Origin: CAVSRC01 sp963750065
GTDB lineage: Bacteria > Pseudomonadota > Alphaproteobacteria > Rhizobiales > Kaistiaceae
Direction of reading: 5' to 3'
Length of the DNA: 64,000 bases
Assembly: GCA_963750065.1 (NCBI GenBank)
Contig: CAVVPK010000048.1
Span: 71,045 to 135,044, forward strand
Shown: positions 44,853 to 53,415 of the stretch, in pieces
Layout: each line of letters opens with the position of its first letter
Position numbering within the stretch: position 1 is the first letter of the stretch
The notes under the pieces: model-generated
Told to the model about the DNA's origin: nothing
Seen by the model: the letters and a program-made list of their open reading frames with translations, nothing else
Databases searched by the model: none
Position numbers and translations under genes: made by a program

Positions 44853-45779
44853 TTACTTAGCGTAGTTGGACTGGTCGACGAGCACCACCGGCACCGGGAT
44901 GAGTTTGTCGACCTTCTCGCCGTTGAGGACCGCCAGCGCGGTCTTGGTGACGATCTTGCCAATCTGCTCCGGGTCCTGAGCGACGGAAGCCTTGAACGCC
45001 GAGTTGCCTTTTGCGATCTCGGCGATGCCCTCGCTGCTCGCGTCGAAGCCGATGATGCTTACCTTGTCTTGCCGGCCCGCCGCGATGACTGCCTGCAGGG
45101 CGCCAAGCGCCATTTCGTCGTTCACCGCGAAGATGCCGGTCACATTGGGATGAGCCTGGAGCAGATCCTCGGCAACCGCCTGCGCCTTCTCACGCTTGGA
45201 ATCGCCGCTCTGGCTCGCAACAACCTTGAGGTTAGGCGCGACCTGCGCAAGCTTGGCGACAAATCCCTTCTCGCGGTCGACGACGGAAACGATCGCAGGA
45301 TTGTCGATCACGAAGACCTCGCCTTTGCCGCCGAGCAGGTCCGCCATCTTTTGCGCGGCAATTTCACCACCTTCGTAGTTGTCCGAAGCGATGTGGGCGA
45401 CCTGGCCGATGTCTTTGGTGATGGCGATGTCGACCGTGATCAGCGGAATGTGAGCGCTCGTCACCAGCCGGCCCTCGGCCTCGGCCGCCGTCGAATCGAT
45501 CGGAACGATGGTCACCAGGTCGACCTTTTTGGCGACAAAGTCTTCCATTTGCGCGGTCTGCGCAGCCAGATCGCCGTTCGGATCCCTGAAATCGAAGACG
45601 ACTTTGTCGCCGCCCGCCTCTTTCATCCCCTTTTCGATATCCTGGTAGAATTCGAAACTGCGGCTGTAGGTGCTGGCGCCGATCTTGTACGGGTCCGCGG
45701 CCGATGCGGGGCCAAAGGAAGTCGCAAGAGCGAGCGCGCTCACTGCGAGCGCCGCCCCGAACTTGATGTCCAATCTCAT
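44853..45779 (-). CDS. Sugar ABC transporter substrate-binding protein (CUT2), operon C
   Basis: A 308-residue RbsB-like binding protein. The ATG at 45779, with AAAGGA upstream, gives a clean signal peptide (RLDIKFGAALAVSALALA, cleavage after SAA near residue 27). An in-frame start at 46010 would add 77 residues of non-secretory sequence running into an IS remnant and is rejected. Mature features include YKIGASTYSRSFEF and GIFAVNDEMALGALQ. It is the first gene of operon C, downstream of a LacI-type palindrome. Confidence 0.9.
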   Translation of the reverse strand: MRLDIKFGAALAVSALALATSFGPASAADPYKIGASTYSRSFEFYQDIEKGMKEAGGDKVVFDFRDPNGDLAAQTAQMEDFVAKKVDLVTIVPIDSTAAEAEGRLVTSAHIPLITVDIAITKDIGQVAHIASDNYEGGEIAAQKMADLLGGKGEVFVIDNPAIVSVVDREKGFVAKLAQVAPNLKVVASQSGDSKREKAQAVAEDLLQAHPNVTGIFAVNDEMALGALQAVIAAGRQDKVSIIGFDASSEGIAEIAKGNSAFKASVAQDPEQIGKIVTKTALAVLNGEKVDKLIPVPVVLVDQSNYAK

Positions 45780-45848
45780 TATCTGTTCCTTTCTATCCGG
45801 TGGAGTAGGCGTAGGCGTATGGAACTGTAGGCCTAGACAAATCGTATT

Positions 45849-45862
45849 TGAAATCGATTTCA
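45849..45862. promoter_or_regulatory. LacI-type operator upstream of operon C
   Basis: TGAAATCGATTTCA is a perfect 14-bp palindrome with a central CG, 70 bases upstream of the binding-protein start. The LacI gene at 39192-40202 is the obvious candidate binder. Confidence 0.75.
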
Positions 45863-45904
45863 CGCCAATGTCAATGTTGTCCATCACCAGCGCCAATGAG
45901 ACAG

Positions 45905-46338
45905 ATTTAGCGAGTTGAGGACGGGAGGATTTCCGGCTCATCGTATCCCTTGAAGGGAGCGAAGATGAGCGGCAGGCGATCGAGAAGCTGGCGAAGGTCG
46001 TTGACGGCAAGGGGGTTGCGGTTCAGGCGAACCGCGACGCCGAGGTGACGAAGCTGCATGCCAAGATCGGCCCGCTCGTGGTGGAGCGCGATTTTTTGGC
46101 CAAAGCCTTCAATCATCGGAGAAGAAGGATAATCGATCCCGGTCACCCACGGCTCTCCATTGTCCGCCAATGTGAACTCGCCTCGATTTCGCGGGCCTCG
46201 TTCTACCGCTCGCCAGCGGCGAGAACCTCGCGCTGGATCGGCTACTACAACGCCTCGCGCGCGCACTCTTCGTTCGGCGGCAGGACGCCCAACGAGGTCT
46301 ATGCCATCGACGGCAGGCAGGAGAAATTGGCGGCGTAA
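45905..46338 (+). mobile_element. IS3-family transposase remnant (internally deleted)
   Basis: One open frame joins the end of an OrfA (TKLHAKIGPLVVERDFLAKA) to the start of an OrfB (IIDPGHPRLSIVRQCELASI, then SRASFYRSP) and then directly to the very end of OrfB (IGYYNASRAHSSFGGRTPNE). The whole catalytic DDE core is deleted. The run GATTTTTTG, the frameshift signal seen in the intact element at 57.36 kb, is still present near 46091. This remnant is not a copy of that element: the proteins are only distantly similar. It cannot transpose. Confidence 0.85.
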
Positions 46339-46390
46339 TCAAACCCAGAATCCACCTTAGCAAAGGCGCCAGGCTGTCTCATCAGGCGCT

Positions 46391-47167
46391 TCAGCCATGG
46401 GCCCATCCGCCGTCGACAAGGAAATCCTGGCCGCTGATCATGCGGCTGTCATCGGCGCCGAGAAACAGCGCCATGCGCGCGATGTCGGCAGGATAGACCC
46501 GCCCCTTCAGCGCCTGCGAGGCGTCGATGAGGCGGCTCTGCTCGTCGCCGACCCAGCGGGTCAGTTGCCGCTCGGTCATCGTCCAACCAGGCACCAGTGT
46601 ATTGACCCGGATGCTGTGCTGACCGAGCTCCTTGGCCAGCGATCTCGAAAGGCCGTGGACGCCCGCCTTGGACGCGGTATAGGGGGAAAGTTCGGACAAC
46701 ATGATCATCCAGCTGAACGAGCCCAGGTTGATGATCGATCCGCCGGACATGGCGATCATGCCGGGTATGACAGCCTGGGCGGCGAAAAAGGAATGCCGCA
46801 GATTGACGGCGAGGCCGGCCTCCCAGACTTCCGGCGTGATCTCATTCCACTTGTGGCGCTGGTCATTGGCGGCGTTGTTGACGAGCACTCCGCAGGGGCC
46901 ATGGGTGGCGGCGAAATCGGCGATGGCTGCCTGGTAGGCCACGACGTCGGTGACATCGCATTGGATGAAGCGCACGCTCCGCCCGTCCGCTGCCAGTTCG
47001 GCCTGCAAGGCCTCGCCTGCCGCGACCGCGATGTCGACGAAACCAACCTTGCTGCCTTGAGCGGCGAAGGCGCGGACGAGACCCTCGCCGATACCTGTCG
47101 CCCCGCCCGAAATCACCACGGGCCTGCCTGCAAGGCTCGGATAGATGGCAAAATTATCGTCCGGCAT
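46391..47167 (-). CDS. Short-chain dehydrogenase/reductase (SDR)
   Basis: A 258-residue classical SDR. The cofactor motif VVISGGATGIGEG is near residues 18-30, NNAAND marks the structural Asn, and the catalytic set is Ser in NLGSFSW and YTASK (Tyr and Lys). The ATG at 47167 is preceded by GGGAGG; an earlier frame start adds nothing conserved. It follows the iron-type dehydrogenase gene by about 73 bases and probably shares its transcript. Likely substrate: a sugar or sugar acid. Confidence 0.87.
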   Translation of the reverse strand: MPDDNFAIYPSLAGRPVVISGGATGIGEGLVRAFAAQGSKVGFVDIAVAAGEALQAELAADGRSVRFIQCDVTDVVAYQAAIADFAATHGPCGVLVNNAANDQRHKWNEITPEVWEAGLAVNLRHSFFAAQAVIPGMIAMSGGSIINLGSFSWMIMLSELSPYTASKAGVHGLSRSLAKELGQHSIRVNTLVPGWTMTERQLTRWVGDEQSRLIDASQALKGRVYPADIARMALFLGADDSRMISGQDFLVDGGWAHG

Positions 47168-47240
47168 GGCTCTTCCCTCCCTCATGCGGCGCTTCAACGC
47201 CCCGCGGCGGCAGGGCGTTCGCCGACGTTCGTGAAGCGCC

Positions 47241-48368
47241 TCAGCTCGCCACGGACTCGAGGAGCCGAAGATAATCGGCAGCCGTCAGCGTGACCGGGTT
47301 GGTTGCGTGACTGTGGTCGGCCAGCGCGTTCTCCACCACGTTGGGAAAGACGGCCGGCGAGACGCCAAGTGCTGCCAGGTTCGAGGGAATGCCGATACGG
47401 GCGTTGAGCGCCTCGAGTTCGGCCGCAAGGTCGGCCGAGGCGGCCAGGCCCATGCTGGCCTTGAGGCGCGCGAGCTTGTCGCCGACATGCGGCGCGTTGA
47501 CCCGCACGACGGCAGGCATGAAGATGGCGTTGAGGGTGCCATGGTGCAGCTGCAGGTCGTGCAGCCCGCCCAGCGCGTGGCTCAGTGAGTGCACCGCGCC
47601 CAGACCTTTTTGGAACGACAGGCCGCCCTCAAGCGCTGCCATCATCATTTCGCTGCGTGCTGTCAGATTGGCACCATCGTTCACCGCCCGTTCGAGATTG
47701 CGCCAGATGCGACCAGCGCCGTCGAGTGCGATGGCCTCGGCCGGCGGGTTGAAGCGCGGCGAGAACAGAGTCTCGATGCAGTGCGACAGCGCGTCCAGCC
47801 CGGTAGCAGCGGTCAGCCAGGACGGCAGGTTCAGGGTCAGCTCGGGGTCGCAGATTACCCGCTTGGGGATGAGATTGGGGCTGATGAAGCCGAGCTTGCG
47901 CCCGTCTGCCAGGGTCAGGAGAGCGGCTCGACCGACCTCGGCCCCGGTTCCCGCTGTAGTCGGAATGGCAATCACCGGCGGGACATCGGGACGGATGCGC
48001 GCGGCGCCGCCGAAGATTGCTGCATATTGCTCCAAAGGGTGCTCATGCGTCGCCAGCAACCCGACCCCCTTGGCCAGGTCGATCGGCGAACCGCCGCCCA
48101 CGGCGACAATGCCGTCGGCGCCAAGATCCCGACAGGCCTCAAGACCAGCAAGGACCGCTGTCTCTGTGGGATTGGGCGGGACGTCGAGGAAGCGGCCGGC
48201 GTTCGGCCCGAGATGCACGGCAACGCGATCAACCAGCCCGGTCGCCAGCAGGCCCCTGTCGCTGACCAGCAGCGGCCGCTCAAGGCGCAGCGCCTCGACC
48301 GTGGCAGGCAGCGTTTCGAGCACGCCCGAGCCGAACTCAATGCTGGAGAGATAGGTTATCGTCGCCAT
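47241..48368 (-). CDS. Iron-containing alcohol dehydrogenase family (maleylacetate-reductase-like)
   Basis: A 375-residue group III dehydrogenase. The nucleotide loop is GGGSPIDLAKGVG (about 92-104), with GTGAEVGRAALLT. The metal ligands fall in TGLDALSHCIETLFS and HSLSHALGGLHDLQLHHGT. The ATG at 48368 is chosen because the domain starts there (TITYLSSIEFGSG); the frame stays open to 48539 but that stretch spans the promoter region. It faces the aldo/keto reductase gene across a predicted LacI operator. In rhizobia such enzymes reduce maleylacetate or oxidise short alcohols and sugar-derived ketones. Confidence 0.85.
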   Translation of the reverse strand: MATITYLSSIEFGSGVLETLPATVEALRLERPLLVSDRGLLATGLVDRVAVHLGPNAGRFLDVPPNPTETAVLAGLEACRDLGADGIVAVGGGSPIDLAKGVGLLATHEHPLEQYAAIFGGAARIRPDVPPVIAIPTTAGTGAEVGRAALLTLADGRKLGFISPNLIPKRVICDPELTLNLPSWLTAATGLDALSHCIETLFSPRFNPPAEAIALDGAGRIWRNLERAVNDGANLTARSEMMMAALEGGLSFQKGLGAVHSLSHALGGLHDLQLHHGTLNAIFMPAVVRVNAPHVGDKLARLKASMGLAASADLAAELEALNARIGIPSNLAALGVSPAVFPNVVENALADHSHATNPVTLTAADYLRLLESVAS

Positions 48369-48507
48369 GTCGCCCCGACTGTCCAATGGCAGGCGTGTGC
48401 CTGGGCCGCTGACACAAAGACCCCGGCAACGCGATGTGGCCGTCCCCGCGCGCAGCCGCCGGCCGCACACCCCTCCCGCAGGTATTGACCGGGTCCAAGC
48501 ATCACGT

Positions 48508-48523
48508 TTAACGTTAACGTTGA
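48508..48523. promoter_or_regulatory. LacI-type operator between Fe-ADH and aldo/keto reductase (locus D)
   Basis: TTAACGTTAACGTTGA holds two overlapping AACGTT palindromes (TTAACGTTAA is perfect at 48508-48517). It overlaps a possible -10 (TTTAAC, 48507-48512) placed 16 bases after TTGACC at 48485-48490 for the plus-strand gene. The core matches the sites at 51.0 kb. Confidence 0.7.
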
Positions 48524-48551
48524 TTTGGGCGGCAATCAAGAGAGAGGCCTG

Positions 48552-49490
48552 ATGTCAGGAGTGCTGTCAACGCGGGTTCCGCTCGGTCGAACTGGACTGC
48601 AGGTGTCGCGCATCTGCATCGGCACCAGTCCGCTTGCCAGCATGCCGCAATTGTACGGCTACGCGGTGGATTTGCCGCGCGCACTCGAGACGCTGCGCGC
48701 GGTGTGGTCGAGCCCGTTCAATTTTGTCGACACCTCGAATGGCTACGGAGACGGTCGGGCCGAACAAGCGATCGGCCGCTCGCTGCGCGAGATCGGCGGT
48801 CTGCCGGAAGGATTCGTGCTGGCCAGCAAGGTCGACCCCTTGCCGGGGTCGCACGTCTTTTCCGGAGAACGGGTGCGCCGCTCAGCCGAGGAGAGCCTCG
48901 AGCGGCTGAACCTGACGACGTTTCAGTTGCTGTACCTGCACGACCCCGACTTGCACATGGACTATGCGGCCAGCATGCGTCGGGAAGGGGCAGTCGCGGC
49001 GCTGCACACGCTCAAGGAGGAAGGCATCGCACAGGCGATCGGTGTCGCCACCGGCTCGCTGCGTTTCCTCAACGACTATCTGTCGACGGGCATCTTCGAC
49101 GTCATCCTCAATCACAATCACTACACGCTGATCGAGCGCGACGCCGAGGTCCTGATCGAGGCATGCGCATCCCGCGGCGTGGCTTTTGTCAACGCGGCGC
49201 CATATGGCGGCGGCATCCTGGCGCGCGGGGCGAGCAAGGGGGCCAAGTACGCCTATGCGCCGGCCGACGACCGGCGGCTGGCCCAGGTCACACAAATGCA
49301 GAAGGCGTGCGCCGGGCACGACGTACCGCTGGCGGCGGCGGCATTGCAGTTCTCGCTGCGCGACAACAGGATCGCCTCGACCGTCATCGGCATTTCGTCG
49401 CCGGCACGTGTCGCGGAGACGATTGCGCTCGCCGCGCATCCGATTCCCGCGGTGCTTTGGGACGAGCTCGAGAACATCTGGCGCGGATAA
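48552..49490 (+). CDS. Aldo/keto reductase (D-threo-aldose / L-fucose dehydrogenase-like)
   Basis: A 312-residue AKR read from the ATG at 48552, with AGAGAGG upstream. It starts TRVPLGRTGLQVSRICIGTS, has the catalytic region FVDTSNGYGDGRAEQAIG (Asp and Tyr), LASKVDPLPG (Lys) and LLYLHDPD (His). The branch that begins this way includes D-threo-aldose, L-fucose and pyridoxal 4-dehydrogenases, which oxidise an aldose to its lactone. It is convergent with the GH5 gene. The shared operator suggests induction with the locus D importer. Confidence 0.83.
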   Translation: MSGVLSTRVPLGRTGLQVSRICIGTSPLASMPQLYGYAVDLPRALETLRAVWSSPFNFVDTSNGYGDGRAEQAIGRSLREIGGLPEGFVLASKVDPLPGSHVFSGERVRRSAEESLERLNLTTFQLLYLHDPDLHMDYAASMRREGAVAALHTLKEEGIAQAIGVATGSLRFLNDYLSTGIFDVILNHNHYTLIERDAEVLIEACASRGVAFVNAAPYGGGILARGASKGAKYAYAPADDRRLAQVTQMQKACAGHDVPLAAAALQFSLRDNRIASTVIGISSPARVAETIALAAHPIPAVLWDELENIWRG

Positions 49491-49529
49491 GGCGCAAACC
49501 TGAGACCGGCGACCTGCCCGGCCTGCCGC

Positions 49530-50948
49530 TTACCGGCCCGGAATGACCGGCGCCCGCGCCGCGCGGGCAATGATATCGGCAACCGGCTGGCGCACGATGC
49601 AGTTGGCGAAGGAGAAGCTCTCGGCCAGGTCCACGATCATCTCGTCAGTCAACTTGCTGCCATCAAACCGGCGCGCGAAATCAATCAACATGGGCTCGGC
49701 AAGCAGGATGTTGCGCACGAGCGTCGCGATGTAGTCGGCGCGGCCGAAGGGATAGGGATCAAAATCCGGGAATTCCCGCTCGAAGATGTCCTCTATGGGC
49801 TGGATCACTTGCCGGATCTCGGCATCGGTCGAGCCCCAACCGTCAACCCCGAGCCGCCTCTTCTTTTCGACAATAGGCGCGACCGCCTGCATCCAGGGCG
49901 ATTCCGGATCGGCAAAGACCAGACCCTGTCCGCCGACGTCCTTGTAGGCCCACAGCGCCCATCCGGCGCCGTGCTCATTGTAGATAGCAAGTTCGTCTTC
50001 GAGCAGCTGGTAGCGTTGCTCGAGGTTGTCGGCCTGGCGGGGAAACAGCGGACCGCATTCGCCGATCCAGATAGGCAGGCCGGCGTCCCGCATGAACTCC
50101 GTGCGGCTTCGGAACGTGGCCCGTACCTGATCGCGGTCGACGAAGACGCCACGCGAAATGCCGGGATAAGGGCCTCCGTCGGCGAATCCCGGCAGGTGGT
50201 AATCGTGGGCAACGAAGACGGCGTTGCCGTAGTCGCCGGCGGCAAAGGCCGAGAAATCCGTGGCGTAGCGATTGCCGTCGACGAAAATGATGTGCCGGTC
50301 GTCAACCTGACGAATGGCCGTGACGGTTCGGTCGTAAAACGCCTTCATGGCCTGGTGAGTGATGTCGCCAGGTTCGTTGAGGAGATTGTAGCCGGCAACC
50401 GCCGGCTCATCCCTGTAGCGCTGCGCCAGTGTCACCCACAGACGTGTCGCCCGCTCCTGGAAGTGCGGATGCTCCCAGAAGATTGCGACATGCGTGCGGT
50501 TGTCCGAGTGCCAGTGCTGGTTCTGGGAGCCGGGCACCGCGTGCAGATCGAGTACGACGTAGATGCCGCTCTTGGCGCAGGCGGCGATCGCGCGATCGAG
50601 TTCGCGGAAGCCCTCTTCTTTGTATTCCAGCGGTCGGCTGTCGTCCTCGAAGCGGCGATAGTTGAAGGGGATGCGGACGCAATTGAGCCCGATCGACGCC
50701 AAATAGGCTGCATCGTCCTCGCCGAAGAAGCTCTGGTAGAAGGTGTCGAAGAACAATTCGTACTTGGCCGGCCCGAGGGCTTGCCGCAGAGCGGCCCTTT
50801 GTGCGGACTCGCTCGCCGGATAGCCGGTGAGGAAGTTCTCCATGTTGAGCCAGCCGCCGGCGTTGTAGCCGCGCAGTGAAATCGCTTGGCCCGTTGCGTC
50901 TACGATGCTGGCGCCACGGACCGAAAGAAGGGACTGGTGTCTGGACAA
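49530..50948 (-). CDS. Glycoside hydrolase family 5 (cellulase-like), cytoplasmic
   Basis: A 472-residue (beta/alpha)8 glycosidase. It opens with a GH5 signature, LRGYNAGGWLNMENFLTGYP (residues 25-44). The acid/base glutamate is Glu192 in LLNEPGD and the nucleophile is Glu297 in IWIGECGP. LDLHAVPGSQN carries the conserved histidine. No signal peptide is visible, so it probably cleaves an imported oligosaccharide such as a beta-gluco- or mannooligosaccharide. It is transcribed divergently from the locus D importer across a region holding two identical operator repeats. Confidence 0.87.
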   Translation of the reverse strand: MSRHQSLLSVRGASIVDATGQAISLRGYNAGGWLNMENFLTGYPASESAQRAALRQALGPAKYELFFDTFYQSFFGEDDAAYLASIGLNCVRIPFNYRRFEDDSRPLEYKEEGFRELDRAIAACAKSGIYVVLDLHAVPGSQNQHWHSDNRTHVAIFWEHPHFQERATRLWVTLAQRYRDEPAVAGYNLLNEPGDITHQAMKAFYDRTVTAIRQVDDRHIIFVDGNRYATDFSAFAAGDYGNAVFVAHDYHLPGFADGGPYPGISRGVFVDRDQVRATFRSRTEFMRDAGLPIWIGECGPLFPRQADNLEQRYQLLEDELAIYNEHGAGWALWAYKDVGGQGLVFADPESPWMQAVAPIVEKKRRLGVDGWGSTDAEIRQVIQPIEDIFEREFPDFDPYPFGRADYIATLVRNILLAEPMLIDFARRFDGSKLTDEMIVDLAESFSFANCIVRQPVADIIARAARAPVIPGR

Positions 50949-51023
50949 CGCACTTCTCCTCCACTTCCGGCGGCGGGCCCACGCAGGTGTTCCGCCGACG
51001 GCCAGTGCGGATGCTTACGTGAT

Positions 51024-51063
51024 TTTACGTGAACGTTAAATGTTTTTTACGTGAACGTTAAAT
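51024..51063. promoter_or_regulatory. Two identical operator repeats, 22 bp apart (locus D)
   Basis: TTTACGTGAACGTTAAAT occurs at 51024-51041 and again at 51046-51063. The 22-base period is two helical turns, placing both sites on one DNA face. Each contains the near-palindrome TGAACGTTAA, the same core as the 48.5-kb site. They lie between the divergent GH5 and importer genes. Confidence 0.8.
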
Positions 51064-51070
51064 TTTCGTG

Positions 51071-51100
51071 TTGACAAGGCGCTTCGTGCGGCGCCACGAT
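51071..51100 (+). promoter_or_regulatory. Possible promoter of the locus D importer operon
   Basis: A perfect -35 box, TTGACA (51071-51076), begins 8 bases after the second operator repeat. The best -10 is CACGAT at 51095-51100, which is weak, 18 bases downstream. Confidence 0.4.
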
Positions 51101-51201
51101 CTCGCTGTCGATCGTCGCAGACCATCGCAGCCCACTGCGGAGCAAGAGGTCTTGCTGTATCGCGCCTCACATGGCGGCGTCGGTCAAATGGGAGGGAACT
51201 G

Positions 51202-52434
51202 ATGAGATTCAAGATTGCCACGGCGGTCTTCACCGCCACCATGCTGCTGGCTTCGGCAAGCATGGCCGCAGAAAAGACCACGCTCAACATCTGGCTGTTC
51301 GCCGATTGGACAACCGGGACGCAGGGCGACGAGCTCAAGCGTCAGATCGCCGAATTCGAGAAGCAGAATCCGAACATCGACATCCAGATCAGCGCCAAAC
51401 AGTCGACCGAGATCATCGCAGGGCTGATCGCCAACGGCCGTTCACCCGGCGTCGACGTGGTGGCCACCCAGTTGCGTGCCTCATCGCTTGTGCAGGCCGG
51501 CGTCCTCACCGACTTGACGCCGTACTGGGACGCCTCGCCTGACGCCTTCCGCAACCAGTTCACCAAGTCCTTCGTCAACGTGTTGACCAAGGGCGGCAAG
51601 CTGTTGGGCATTCCGTACACGACGACGGCTTCGGTGGTCTATCGCAACCTCAACGTCCTCAAGGCCGCCGGCATCGATCCCGCCGACCAGCCCAAGACCT
51701 GGGACGAGTGGCTGGCGCAGATGAAGAAGGTCAAGGACTCGGGCAACTACGCAATCGCCAATCAGTTGGTGGGCTGGTTCAATGTGACCAACTACTACGG
51801 CGGCGTACCAGGTGCCGTATTCGAACTGAAGGACGGCCAATCAACACTTGAACAGGACAAGCTGACCAAGGCCCTCACCTTCATGAAGGCGACCCAGCCC
51901 TACGCGGCGCCGGTCGATTCCCTCGAACAGGGCGAACTGGACCTGTTCACCACGGACAAGATGGCGTTCCTGGTTTCCGGTGCTTGGACCTACCCGTCGC
52001 TGGTGGCGGCCGAACCGCAGGGCCTCAAGTTCGATTCGATTGCCGTCCCCGGCGAAACCGCAGCCAAGCACGGCGGCGTCTACGACGGCGAATTCTTCGG
52101 CATTCCGGTCGGCTCCGAGCACAAGGATGCCGCCTGGAAGCTCGTCACCTACCTGACGGACGCGCCGCAGGCGGCAGCCTTCTCGGTGGTTGCCGGCCGC
52201 TTCATCGCCAACGACGTCGCGTTGCAGGATCCAGCCGTCAAAGCCAGCCCCTTCATTCAGCAGCAGGCGGAGGTCATCAAGCAGACGATCAACGATGCGC
52301 CGTTCCTCGAGGCGGTTCCGGCCGATGCGCCCAACGCCTTCGCACAGGGCGCTTCCGATCTGAAGCAGGGCACTTCCACGCCCGAAGAGGCCGCCGCCAC
52401 GATCATCAGCCAGTATAACGCGGCGCTGCAGTAG
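51202..52434 (+). CDS. Sugar ABC transporter substrate-binding protein (CUT1), locus D
   Basis: A 410-residue secreted binding protein. The signal peptide is about residues 1-23 (RFKIATAVFTATMLLASASM then AAE). The mature part begins TTLNIWLFADWTTGTQGDEL, typical of the family-1 fold. GGGAGG precedes the ATG. It is the first gene of the importer operon and is followed within 26 bases by the permease gene. The cytoplasmic GH5 enzyme next door suggests an oligosaccharide ligand. Confidence 0.9.
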   Translation: MRFKIATAVFTATMLLASASMAAEKTTLNIWLFADWTTGTQGDELKRQIAEFEKQNPNIDIQISAKQSTEIIAGLIANGRSPGVDVVATQLRASSLVQAGVLTDLTPYWDASPDAFRNQFTKSFVNVLTKGGKLLGIPYTTTASVVYRNLNVLKAAGIDPADQPKTWDEWLAQMKKVKDSGNYAIANQLVGWFNVTNYYGGVPGAVFELKDGQSTLEQDKLTKALTFMKATQPYAAPVDSLEQGELDLFTTDKMAFLVSGAWTYPSLVAAEPQGLKFDSIAVPGETAAKHGGVYDGEFFGIPVGSEHKDAAWKLVTYLTDAPQAAAFSVVAGRFIANDVALQDPAVKASPFIQQQAEVIKQTINDAPFLEAVPADAPNAFAQGASDLKQGTSTPEEAAATIISQYNAALQ

Positions 52435-52460
52435 ACGGGCAGCCGACCGGGAGCGCGTAG

Positions 52461-53414
52461 ATGAGCACGGCTCTCATGGCAGACACTTCCCGGGCGGGCG
52501 CAATACGCGCCCGCCCGGGACAACTCGGAGACGGAGCGGGCTGGTCCTACCTGCTGTTGTCGCCTTTTTTGTGCGTCTATCTGGTCTTCATCATCATACC
52601 GATCCTGACGGGCGTCTGGATCAGCCTGGTCAAATGGGATGGCGTCGGCGCGATGCGCTTCGTCGGCCTCGCCAACTTCCGCGCCCTCTTCGCCAACCCG
52701 CACATCGTGCACGCGTTCGCCAACCTGTTTGCCTTCGTGGCCATGCAGGTGCCGATCGGGGTTGGCACAGGCCTCGCCTTGGCAATCTTCGTAGACCGCT
52801 TCGCGCCGCCGGTCGCCACCTTGCTACGCGGCATCCTGCTCCTGCCCTTCATCATGCCGCTGTTCCTGACTGCGGCGATCTGGATATGGATGCTGGTGCC
52901 GCAGTTCGGGTTGTTCAATCAGCTCACCTCGGTGTTCGGCCTGGGCAATATCGGGTGGCTGTCCAATCCCAAATACATGCTCCTCGGTCTGGTCATCGTG
53001 GAAACATGGCGCAGCGCCGGGTTCAACATGCTGCTGTTCTATGCCGGGCTCAAAGCCATCCCGCGCGATACCCTCGAGGCGGCCCGCATCGACGGCGCCA
53101 ATCCCCTGCAGGAGGTCTTCCTGATCATCCTGCCGCAGCTACGGGCGATCGCCTTCATCATCATGATCAATGCCCTGTTCGGGGCCTTCCAGATCTTCGA
53201 TCTGCCGTGGCTGCTCAGCAAGTCCGGCTTCGTCGAAGGGCAAGGCGGCGCCGGCGCAGGACTGCTCTTTCCCGTCATGCAATCGGTGGCGAGCGGCTTC
53301 GGCTCGCTCCGTTTTGGTCAGGGCGCCGCCATCGGCGTGCTGCTGATGCTGCTGATCATCTTTGCGACCGTGGTCCTGTTCGGCGGCCGCGCACTGCTGG
53401 CAAGGGGGCGCTGA
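52461..53414 (+). CDS. Sugar ABC transporter permease, CUT1 (MalF-like), locus D
   Basis: A 317-residue permease with six membrane segments and an EAA loop, EAARIDGANPLQ, near residues 208-219. The ATG at 52461 follows GGGAGCGCGTAG. Its first 35 codons are polar and include a 14-bp perfect hairpin (52488-52520) encoding SRAGAIRARPG. No better start exists after the hairpin. It forms importer D with the next gene. The operon has no ATPase gene. Confidence 0.87.
   Translation: MSTALMADTSRAGAIRARPGQLGDGAGWSYLLLSPFLCVYLVFIIIPILTGVWISLVKWDGVGAMRFVGLANFRALFANPHIVHAFANLFAFVAMQVPIGVGTGLALAIFVDRFAPPVATLLRGILLLPFIMPLFLTAAIWIWMLVPQFGLFNQLTSVFGLGNIGWLSNPKYMLLGLVIVETWRSAGFNMLLFYAGLKAIPRDTLEAARIDGANPLQEVFLIILPQLRAIAFIIMINALFGAFQIFDLPWLLSKSGFVEGQGGAGAGLLFPVMQSVASGFGSLRFGQGAAIGVLLMLLIIFATVVLFGGRALLARGR
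52488..52520 (+). promoter_or_regulatory. Strong stem-loop inside the start of the permease gene (locus D)
   Basis: TCCCGGGCGGGCGC (52488-52501) and GCGCCCGCCCGGGA (52507-52520) make a perfect 14-bp stem with a 5-base loop, 54 bases after the binding-protein stop and 27 bases into the permease gene. It is the third such element after a binding-protein gene in this window. Confidence 0.75.
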
Positions 53415-53415
53415 G

